Source: Nageia nagi
Taxonomy: Eukaryota; Pinophyta
Direction of reading: 5' to 3'
DNA length: 64,000 bases
Assembly (NCBI GenBank): GCA_050084985.1
Contig: JBITNC010000001.1
Span: 63,736,001-63,800,000, forward strand
How positions within the stretch are numbered: the first letter of the stretch is position 1; each line of letters begins with the position of its first letter. This document shows positions 24,823 to 36,800 of this stretch, piece after piece. A model generated the notes under the pieces. The model was given only the letters and a program-made list of their open reading frames with translations, made no database searches and was not told where the DNA came from. The translations under genes and the position numbers were made by a program.

Positions 24823-27800
24823 GTATGCAATGCTTCATGAAGTAAAGTTCAATTCTCACAGAGGAGGCGAAGAAATGATGAATTACCTTTAACTCCAAAT
24901 TGAATTGAATTCTTGTGCAGGACTACTTAAAACAGGTGGTACCTTCTCAGCTTGTTTCAGATAGAGGTTCCAACATTGTGGTTATCAATCCAGGTATGTA
25001 GCGTATATGCATGCAATAGCACATATATAGCTGTTCAGTATATAGAGGTTTTGGGCTGAAACCTGTTTATGTTATGGTATGGTTCTGTGTTTGAAGGGTC
25101 TGAGAACATTAGGATTGGTGTGGCATCATGGCAAGCTCCTTTCGTAGTTCCCCATTGCGTTGCTGTAAGAATGAAGGGCTCCATGGATGAGAAAACCCAA
25201 CTGGAAAAGGAAAAATGGGAGCAAGTAAGTAGAGGGATTTGAAAAACATGAACATCCTTTGATAAAAATGAATATATTGAGGTTCGAAGTTTGCAGTTGA
25301 AATTGAAGTTGTCTAAAATTAAATGGGTAATATTATTTGACATTTTTATGGATTTGTTCGAGTTATTTTATTGAAATTTTAGGTTTATAAATGTCCTGTA
25401 TCACCTTCGCGGGAAAGGGAAAGGGAAGATGCATATGACGCGGTAAGATGAATTTATTTTTTTATGTTGTATCATGCTTGGCTTTGCAATTACAATTTTT
25501 GAAATTTTGAATGCATCTTGTTTTCTTGTCATAAATCCCATACTACGTGTCAGAATATGTTACATTACACTGTATGCTTTTATTTTTATATTGAAAAGAA
25601 GATCTACTGAAGATGGAGATTGTGGATATCTTTGAATATGGTATATGTGTTAAAATTTAATGTGTTTAATGGTCTAGTGAAAACTAGATGGTTTTATTTC
25701 ATTAGCTCACTCAGTATGAGTCACTTTCACTTTCAAAGATGTGCTTATGCGAGAATCCTTTAACCTTAGCCAATTGGCAAATATTAGTTCTGTATATTAG
25801 GGTCCATTAGTCACCTCTTCATCATGTATATCATGGAGTCATATTCATGTAAATCTTTCATTGTATCGCAGAATTGGATTTTGTGGAAATGGTTGTGAAA
25901 TTTACATCATCTTTTTGAACTTGGCTGCTATGTAGTGATTCTGATGATATAGCTGCTGCAGATTAAGATGTACTTCGACGTGGAATCTCCAGAATATGAA
26001 AGAGATACTGAATCCTGGTACCGTAAGGTATTATGTAGTGAAATCTTATTTGGTCAGCTTATTCTCATGAGTGCTTAACATTAGTGCTCTAGTATGTTAT
26101 TTTATAAGAAATTGTAACCTCTACTACCTAGAAAAACAAGTAAGGTTTTGGGCTATGAATATCAAAGTCTCACAAGTAATTATTGTTACTCAATGTGTTT
26201 TCAAGGTGTTTGACACTATCATCATTCCTTCTTTATATGCACTTTAAAGTTTCACTATCTTTAGCTGCTTTGAAGAATAACTATTAGTTTCACAAATTTG
26301 AGTGACATGGCACATTTATCACCTTGTTCATCCATTTTCTCTCTGAACCTCGATTCAACTTAGCATGTGACTTTTGGTTTGCTTCCCATACTACCATAAG
26401 TGGTTTCTTTGAAGAGCCTTCGTGATCCCATTCAAGAAGGAAATTGTGATAGAACTTTATAAATGCCTAGATAGTAATATATGGCTTGTTTCTGTTTTCT
26501 TATAAATTTGTCAGTTATATCACTAGCATTTTCTGTGTAAATCACATTTTTAAATCTGATCTATCCATTTTTTTTATCACATTTTGTATTGTTTTCAGTA
26601 TTCTTTTTATTATTACATTTGTCACATGGAGTTTTCCATTAACGTCATGATGAGCTTCAGAACACTAGTATTTGTCCATGTGTTAAATACTTGCTGTACC
26701 TACACAATACCCCCCCAAAATTTTTGCATTTTGAGGACCCTCAGGAAAACAAAGAGGGAATTGCATGAAAGAAATTGGTCAAAAGGAATGCATACCTTTT
26801 GGGCTAGTTTCAGGAACATGTTTAAATTGCATTTTCATGGTAGTCAAGTCAGAATCATGCATTTTCCAGCCTGTTGCATGTTTTTCAATGAGTGCTTTTG
26901 CACCCCTTTCAAACCATGCGACCAGCCTCCTGCGTTTTTCATCACTTGCATTTCATGTTTAGTGGCACCCTGAAGGCCTCCGTGTTGTAGGAATCCGTCT
27001 GCATTTCAGTTTTCAGCATTTCGCATGTTTTTGAGGGAGTCCTTTTGCACCCTTTGGAAAAGGTGCGACTATGGTGAAAACCTCACACTTAGCATTTTTT
27101 GTTGTTGCATGTTTTCATATGGGTCCTTTTGCACTCTTTGGAAAAGGTGCGACCAAAGTGGCATTTTCTATACTTAGCGTTTCAGAAGCTGTCGCATGTT
27201 TTTGGGTGAGTCTTTTTGCACTCACCAAAAACGGTGTGACCAGAGGAGATTTCATACTTAGCATTTTTCAATAGCTTTGAGTTGTCACATACTTTTAGGC
27301 GAGTCATTTTGCACTCATCCAAAAGGGTGCGACCAAGGTGGAAAATACTTAGTCATTTTCTTGGGCATCTAAAGCTTGTCGTATGCTTTGGACGAGTCCT
27401 TTTGCACCCATCCAGGACCATGTGACTAGATCAGTGAAGCGAAAATTGGCTAAGCGTTGGACTTCGTTTGTTGACAAGTGGAAACTCATGCATTGAGCCT
27501 CCTTCCGCACCTATCACATGGCGACACCTGTCCCATTCGGAGGGCTATAAAAAGGAAGTCAGCCCCTTTGTTTCAGTTTGCAAACCTATTTGGGGCAGAG
27601 CGTGGGAGTAGAGGAGAAAAGCACCTCCTCCAAGATGTGCGATTAAGGATCACTTGCATTTTTTTGAAGTATCTTGAGATTTTAGGCCTTGGGAAACGTG
27701 CCAAGATTCAAGCGCAAGGATTAAGGCACATGCTTTTAGCACCCATCCAAAAAGGTGCGACCGGTGGTTGAACTTCAAATCAATTTGGAATTTGGCTAAG

Positions 27801-30800
27801 TACTAAAGGGGCTAGTCGCATGCTTTTTATCACATGCTTTTGCACCCTTAAAGAGACATGTGCCCTTGTTCTTGGTCCGCTATTTGACCCATAAGTGGAC
27901 TAATCAGAAGGTGACACCTGGCGCTACATGAATCTATAAATACACCCTCACCCCCTTAATCATTTCAGTCACTCCACTTCAGAATTACCATCTTCCCTAG
28001 TCGCACCATTTCTCATGCATGCTTAGGCACTCATTCCAAAACGTGCGACCAAGAAGAAGGAAGGTTTTTGAGGTACATTGCACATTTAGTTAGCCTTTTT
28101 GGCTAAGACATTTCAGCCCAACCCTTGAACCTAGTCGCAAGATTTCAAGGTTGTGCTCAAAGCACTCATCCAAAACCATGCGCCCAGATCTGAAGTGAAG
28201 AATTTTGTTCCGGAAATTGACTAATTGACCCTAGGCCTAGTCGCATGCTTTTCAAGCTGTGTTTTTGCACTCATCCGAAATTGTCTGCCCAGATTGGTCA
28301 GACATCAGGAGTTGGAAGGAGAAGGAGATAAGTGACATTCTTACATGGCTTCCAGCATCAAAGCACCTCCATTGAGGGCCAGGAAGGTTCAAAGTCAGTT
28401 GTTCGAAAGGCATGTAACTGCAAGCCAAATGACTCGGCTTTCAAAAGAGAGCCTGATTGAATTTCAGGAGAAAGAGTAACCATAGCTCACTGAAGCTAAA
28501 TTCAAGGGGAGACATATCTATGTTGGTGACACAGATTGGGGAAATTTGGACCCTATCCTAACATTAGCCTCCACGTCCTCCATTAGCAAAGAGGACTTAT
28601 CAAAAGAACTCATCCACACATGCGGTTTGTTCAATGCCGCCATGATGCCCTTTGCAGTACCTTTTCCTGACTTATGTAGTGAAGTGGCTAGGAAGTGTGA
28701 ATATGACAAAAGGGTCTTACGGGACACAGAGGGTAATGTGATCATGGACTTTTCCTTTATTGGAATTGAAGCAGCCTTTGGTTGGAAAAGATATGTGGAC
28801 GATTATACATTAGCTTATTTTGAGGAGTTCTATGATTCCACAGCCCGACCTGGGGATTACATTCAACCCTAGTTGCTTGAAGAGTATCAAAACCTTCAAG
28901 GGTAGAAACTGATCAGTGCACGGAAAGAGGAATTTCTGCCTGTTGTGGCAAAGTTGATCAATCTCTTGTTGAGGGTGACTGGTCAGGAAAATGATGTCAA
29001 GTACAAAAGAGAGTTCATGGGTTTCATTGTAGCTATCAGTTCGGGGAGACCTATCCAATGGGAGGGAGAAATCAGTGATGCCTTGTGCCACCAGTTGGCC
29101 TATTCTGGCTCCTCGAAGAGATTCTATATGAACTCTTATCTTGTGTACCTGTTGTTGCATGGTAAAGTCAGATCCAAGGAGTTCGTTGACGAAAGGTACT
29201 TAGGGTAGAAGAACATCCTTGTATGGAGAGCTTACCAGAAGTGGTGGTACCAGAATAAATTCTAGTATTTCTATGAGAGGACCGATTACTGGGAGTATGA
29301 TATTTACAAGGATATTAAAGGGGAGTCTGTTGTGAAGAGGATTTCTGATGCAACTGTTCAAGCCATCAGCATACATGTAGATTTTTGTCTGCAGGATGCT
29401 GATTTTACATATATCAGAGTCTATGGCTCAGAAGAGCAACCCCTGCTCCTGCTAAGATATGCCAGTGATAGGATGATTCTCATGGAGTTTGCCAGGCAAC
29501 TCTTGTTCTTGAAGGAGTTGGTCTGGAAGAAGAAGAACGCCACCATAAATTTGCCTATCTCTATATCCAAATATGCATGCCAGACATGGGTTGAGGCAAC
29601 CCATATGAGGGAAGAGCTATTGCTAAGAATTATGATCCTCGGGGCATAGTTGCACATTTCTACAATACCGCATTCCACAAGCCCATTGCGTTTCCATATG
29701 TCTTTGTGAAATGAAGAGAAGTATAGGAACGTGCATGATAAAAGAGAGATTGCACGAATAGATGCTCTTTTGAGCAAGAAAAAGGCTCCCCTCCGGGCAG
29801 AGAAGCCCCCTCAAAGAGCTCGAACTACCAAGCCCTGATCTAAAGAGGTCCCTCCAAGGATCAAGTCTCTTGTTGCTTGCGCGACATCCTCACCAGGAAA
29901 GACACTCTTGTTCCTGAAGGAAAGAGGCAAGAGACCCCGAGGGAACCCATCCCAGGTCCTAGCAAATGTAGTGTGATAGTGGTTGATCTCAAAGACGCTA
30001 GTTATCTTGCTCTCCCCTTGGATGTGCTAGACGATGTGGTGAATGTGGCTTGTGCCAATGGTTCACCTACTGAGGCAATCTCTTCTAGACTTGCCCATTC
30101 TCCTGGTCCCATGGAGAAAGTTCCCCCTCTACAACCAAGTTCTAGCTCTAGCTCTGAACGTTGCTCTTCTTCTTCCAATGAAGAAATTGATGAATACCTT
30201 GATCGTTCGGTAGAAGATTTTGGAAAAGAATCAGGAAGCTGCAACGAGAGAGAGAAGAAGAAGAAGATGATAATGTCGACAATGTTGCCAATATGCCTAA
30301 GCAGGAGGACATAACTTTAGCTGCTTCAGCACCTGATGAGACAGAAATTGAAACCATCCAGATGATGAGATAGTGGACGTTGGTACCTATGATGATGACG
30401 TCCAGATCGTTGGAGAAAAGTGCGTTAGAGAGGTGGTTGCATCCAAGTCCTCTCCTGCCGAACATAAGAAGTCCCCTTATTTGCATAAATCCTCCACCAA
30501 GAGGAGTCATGAGAGATCTCCCCAACATCGCAATAAAGGTTTATCTATAAGCGGTAATTGAGGAGATGAGGAAGATGATGGAGAGACTGAGGAACAGAAA
30601 AAGAAGAGGAGGTAGGAGGAGCATCAAGGCAAAGAAATGGTTGTAGTTCATACCACTCTAGCGAAGGAGGTCAAGAAGATTGATAAAGAAAGATTGTTGG
30701 TTCAAAGGTTTCCCCCTCGGCCAACAACCGAACATTCGGATCTTGACCTGAATGCTTGCTTTAGAGCTCTAAGCATGAGTACGGCTCATGATGAAGACAT

Positions 30801-33800
30801 AGACCAAGACTTGCGTTCTGAAGATGAGGAGAAAGAACTTTCAGATGGGGAGAAGATTCGGAGGGTGGACACTTTTGCCTCCACCTCTCGAAAAGAAATC
30901 TCCATTAGCCATTGCTACTCAAAGGAGAAGCACCCTCAGAGAACGAAGGACTGTGTCATCGAGACGTTCAAGATGCCTTTGAAACTAGGGTTGATAGCCA
31001 GCAAACACATTGTTACTCAGAATGCTGTAGTCATGGAGTAGGATGGCTACAAAGCCAAAAAGGAGGTGAAAAGGTTGAAGAAGGAACTCATAGCTAGTAG
31101 GAAAATCATCAAGGAATTTCAGAAAATTAGCACCACTGCTTTAGATCTACAGAAGCAGACTTCGTTCCATGAAGGATGGGAACTGATGAGGGAGCAGCTT
31201 AGGAACGAAGTGATGGAGGCCATCGAGAGATTGTCTTCTCAAATTTACAAACTCCTTGTTGAAGTTATGGAACTCAGGGATCTCAAGACACAAATTTCAG
31301 CACAACTTAGCACGTTGGATAGTTATCTTCCCAACATCTCCCATGTGCAACACATTTACGCCAACAACCCTGAAAAGTTGGTCTATTGCCACGAGTTCAC
31401 TTATCATTACGATTGGTTGAACCATGCACTTGAAAAGTGCAACACAGTGCTGAAAATTAGAATCCCCTTGAGAAAGGAGGTCGAGGAATAGATGGGTATC
31501 TTTATCAACTCAAGTTCCAAGGGGAGGATAACAACGTTATAAAGGAGGAGGCGGTATTGGCAAAGGCCCAAAATTTGATTCAAGAGCATCTTGAAGTTGA
31601 CGATCTCAACTTGCTGAAGGCAGGGCATCTCATCATCCATGAGAGGTGGATGGTCATCTGGAGACAGGAGATGTAGGCTACATCCAAGAAGCTTGAAGGA
31701 TATTTTCGGCAAAATGGCAGTACCATTGGCATGATCTCCAGGGCATGCGAAAGATTGTGGCATTCTTGGAGGAGACCATTGAGTCCTACGGTCTCAACAA
31801 TGAGGAGTGGAACTCCATCCGTATCAGATCAGATCTGGCCTAGGTTTGATCCACCCGTAGATTTCACCTACGTTATCTTTTCGTTTGTTTAATGCATACT
31901 TAATGTTGGTTGTTATGTCAGACTTTATTTCATTCGATTTGACTGGTGTAGGGATGAGGCTTTACTCTCGACAGATCAAATCTGTCAGACTCATTTATGG
32001 CTTTGATCGATGCAAGGATGAGGTTTTGCTTTCGCTGGTTTAGATGTCAGACTTTTTAGACTCTTTATTGCATATCTAATTTACTGTTGCATAGATTAGA
32101 TATAGATTAGCTGCATTTTGGTGATGGCATTTATATTTTGTCAGCATTAAGTGCCACTTGCATAATTTTGTGCGATCTGATTTTGTATCGGTATGTGTGT
32201 TACGTGTGTGTGCACCATATTCGATTTGATGCCTTTAAGGCAATACTTCTAGTGGCCTATTTATACCCCACTCGGGCCATTTAGAAGGGGATTTTGACAT
32301 GAGGAATTTATGCATAGGATCTTGACACAATTTTGCATTGGACTTCTGCACTTAATGAGAGCATCATATATCGGAGTTCTTGCATCTTTGAGATTCTGGC
32401 TGTTGGGTCTATGTTTGTAATCATTTTCAGCCATTGCATCTTATAATACTCACATTCCATTGCATAAAGGTTTGCTACATAAGGGGTTCAATGCATGATT
32501 CGTTGTTGAATATCATTATGAATGTGTTTATCTAGAGGAATGAAATCATAAAGTTTATACTATGAAGAATATCATTTGTGGGATTATGCATATTTGAATG
32601 ATTCTTTCTTTGGGCTGCATACTGAATATTCATGTGAAAGAGTTTGATTTTGCATAGTTTGCACATAAGCGGATATATTCTAAGGCTTACAGCTTGTCTT
32701 TATATCATTCGGTCAGGTTTTTTGTATTACGCCCTCACTTCACTTATACCCCCCTCCATCGAGTCTTCCACAAAGACCTTACAGCTTCTTGCTCTCGTCT
32801 AGTAGTGATTTGAGCATATTTGCTATTTGCTGCCCGACTTGATAGTGAATGCATCAACCTTAATGAATCTGGAGATGACCTACGTAGACACTATATTCCT
32901 GGTGATATCTTCATAAGTCTTTTCCTTTCCTCGTATTTATCCCTGTGTTTGTTTTTGCATTTGTGATCTTTCTTCGCTTTCATTCACATTTGCAGTCTTT
33001 CCTCTTTGTGGAAAAGGATCTCCGACGTGTATTTCCCTTGTATACAGTTAACAACATGCATCTTTGACTGCTGAGCCATCAAGACCATATTCCATGTGAG
33101 CGCTTGGGGGAACCAGTCCTTTTAGGCGGAAACAAGTAATGCTGTTTCCTCCAAGTCCTGTTATGCTATTGCCCTTGAAGGCATACCTCAAGTGGTCTGA
33201 GAGCACTTTGTTCAGTGCATATATTGCCAAGCTTTAACACCTGAATATATTAGTTTCATCATCCAATATTGGCTCCTTGTGCTTGTACGGTTGTACATTT
33301 ATGTTCCATTTGTATCTTTGACTTTTCTCTTTACCTGCATGACCTGCATTGCTTGAGTTTGCCATCTATTATTACATCTTCACTCATAAAGTGGTGATAT
33401 GCCTCCTGAAATTATCTATGTAGAGTTAACACCAGTATTTTTAGATCCATGAATCCGTCAATCACTGAGAGAAGGAAATGAAACTGATACTCAAGCCCTG
33501 ATGATGAAAATTAACTAATGGGATAAGAGAGTCTGGTAAATGAAATATGTTGCAGCTCAAGGCATGCCTAGGACAGAAAAAGTACCAAGAACATATAATC
33601 TCCAAAATAGAAGTGGCTGCAAGTTTGTAAATAATCTGTTTATGATAAGGAGAAAGTGGTTTTTTTGTTTAACCAAAATGAATCATAGGTGTGTAAGGCA
33701 TCTCCAACTTGAATATGACCGTAGAAATGATAGAGATAGTGAAATGATACATTGGCATGAATTCCTTGATTTAAATTTTCAGATTCAATCCAAATGAAAT

Positions 33801-36800
33801 ACTATTATTTCTTCATTTTGCATCCCTTAATTAAATTATTTATTTAAAAAGAATTTGCATTACTTACCATGTTCAATGAATGGTCTTTGCATTAAGGTGA
33901 GCTGGGTCTAAAATTTCTTAATATGTTTGAAAAGTTAAGTAGCCTCTCTTGTCTTTATCCAAGAAGGATAGCGTTCACATTCAGAGTTTGCATAAAACTA
34001 AGAAATTTTGATTGCACATTAGTTATTTATGTTTGAAATCTAGATGATGTTCAATGACTGTTGTTATCTTTGCACAGCCAGATGATTCTGAACATATTTC
34101 CTTTTCATGGACTGAAGTGAAAGAGGTCAATATCTCCAAACCTTCCACTACAGCAACCACCGTGCATCACCAGGGTAATGTCCTACATTTTCCAGTTATT
34201 ACCATTTGCTTCTTTTTTTGGATGCTTATGAAAACATTGTGAAATGATGTGTGTTGTACCAAATATTTCCATCTAAGGTATTGATTTATATTCAGTTTTA
34301 ATTCTTTGATTGATCCTGTATATTTTAATACAAACAGAAAATGGCAATGGTAGTTGCACCCTTTATTGCATATTTTCTTGTCTGATAATGGTTTTATGAT
34401 TTCTCAATACTTGTATAATGCTTGTTATTAATGCAACCGAGGCTGACATGAATTAAGTAGGATATTGGACAAATGTTGAAGAGCAAACTTTTTATATGAG
34501 CATTTTCCCTCAAATGGTTGATTAACTCAAACTGAAGTAGATATATATCTCATATAAAGATTTGCATGCAGCAGGTGTAATGGTCACTATATCATTGGGA
34601 TTTGTGTTTGAAGTGATGATGTTGTAAAGAGATTACTGGCCCGAGTATAATGTTTGCTGCTCTGGTCAATAACCAGAAGAACTGGTTATTAACCAGTTTG
34701 AAACAATAGAAAAAAATTTGAATTGTGAAATCAACTTGCCTAGCAGATTCTGTGGTTAATAGGATAGCATTGGGGTTGTAAACAGATGAAAATTGCAATC
34801 AAAATGGTTTCTTGCTAACCACTAAAGGGATGATCAAATTGGTCTTTTAAAGTGTAACAGAAAGATTTACACTGCTTCAAAATGTGTTTAGTTTGTATGG
34901 CATGACTATGCTTGTGACCTATGTCCATTCCTAATAATTCTTACACTTTGTTATATCACATTGTGAATTGGATATCTCTACGGAGTGTATTGTATAAGCC
35001 TCAATGCTAGCTTGTAGAAGCTATCCTTATGGAGAAGGAGCTTGTAGGTCTTGTAGCAAATGGATTTAGAGAATGAATGGTCTAGTGGGAGCAAGTGCAG
35101 GAAAGATGGGGAGAAGGTGGTGAAGTTTCAGTTGTTGAATCATTATAAATAGGCAGATTACAAGTGCTTATTGATGTTGTGAGATTTGTGAGAAGGGTAT
35201 GACTTTAGAGTTTGTCCATGCAAATAATCTTCACTTCAAGCTCTTCCTTGTGTTATGATCTATTTGTTAGTATATAACCTTGATTTGATGGATGGTCTTT
35301 GAGAAAATAAGCATATGCAAACACCATAAACAAAAAATATTAAAGATAAATGACACAAAATAACTAATACAGAGGTACAACAGCAAGTAATTGCATTGAT
35401 TCTGACAAAGCATACATGAATTATTCTTGCCAATTAACATCAAGTGAGTGATCTTGACCCTCTTGGTTAGTAATATCACCTCCCTGTTAGTGACCTTTAC
35501 TAACTCTTGAGCCCTAACAATCTCTCGAATACTTCAACGAAGAACCTTCACTCTTTCACCACCTATCTGATTATTCAAGCCTGTTGATCTTGCAGCTGCC
35601 ACCTTTCTTTAGCAACTTTCTGATACTTTGGCATTCTTCTATTCCCTAATTATCACCTATTTAGAGGCCCTCAAAGAATACACATGATATTGAAGGAATC
35701 GTACTTTTCTTCAATATATTGGTTCACTTTCTGCATCTTCATTTGTTCTGCATATATTAACATGACATGACTGTTTTATAAAATTAGTGTTTTACCTTTT
35801 GAATTCTTCCCAAATTAAGGACTTTTCAAATACTCGTTCTCTTGACATGGCATGATACAAATCACATGCAATTTAGCCTCCCATAATCTTCATAAAACAT
35901 TCATTTACAACCTTATGATATTGTAAACATTACACTTGTTTGACAAATTTGATGATATTTTGTATAATACTGATTTTATTTTCAATTATTTATATAATGG
36001 ATCATATGTAAAAGTTTTGATAACTTTCACAAGAATTAAGTCAATTTGAAATAAAACATCAAACAAAATCCAATTTGAATGTGATGCCATGAGTAACAAC
36101 TTTCCTTATTGAATAATCTGAATAGATTGAATAAACTAAAACATTCATAATATTCAACAATGGAGCAAAACCAAACTCATAAATATGATTCAATAATGGA
36201 GCAATCTCACAATGGAAAATAATACATAATAATAGAATCAAATATTTACAATATGGAATGGAGTTCTGTTAGGAACCCTCACCTAACACACCATGCTTGC
36301 TTGGCCTCTCACACCAAGCTACACACCAAGAATCCAATCTAATCCAATCCAATCAACTTGATTACATGAGCAAGCTAATAACTAAATACCATCCCAGAAA
36401 TAACACAACAATCGGAATGTGAAGAAAGACACAAAACTGGGCAAAGTGTATCGTCCAAAAAGATCAGTACTGAAACACGTTCATGTTTGGTGAAACATGG
36501 TCGCATTTGGTGCAAAACATGGTGGCTACCGTGTATGAGCCACCACGTTTGGGACTGCATTTCTGGGCAGAGAATGGACAATTTGTAGAAAAATGGCCGA
36601 GATTATGGTCAAATCTTCGGAGAAGATAGACATGCATATACTTGTTGGAAAGGAATCTTCGATTACTATCCAATTCAAAAAGAATCAACTCAACTGGATG
36701 TCTCTACAAAATGTTATGCCTTCCCAAAAGTGACTGATCTATTGAACAAGTCCAGTTGATAGAGAATGGGTTTGATCTTCAACTTCGAATGGTTGTCGAT

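Noticed and set aside
26880-28300. CRISPR-like regular array
   Set aside because: Repeats are degenerate and spacing drifts. The context is a plant intron with retroelements, so a prokaryotic array is excluded.
33540-33797. 85-codon + strand frame in ARP9 intron 5, considered as a missing exon
   Set aside because: Its frame after the possible acceptor is phase 1, while exons 5 and 6 join at phase 0. No ARP9-like residues and no matching donor were found.
34681-34699. Palindrome aactggttattaaccagtt
   Set aside because: Too short and isolated to call an element or a terminator; listed only as sequence content of the intron.
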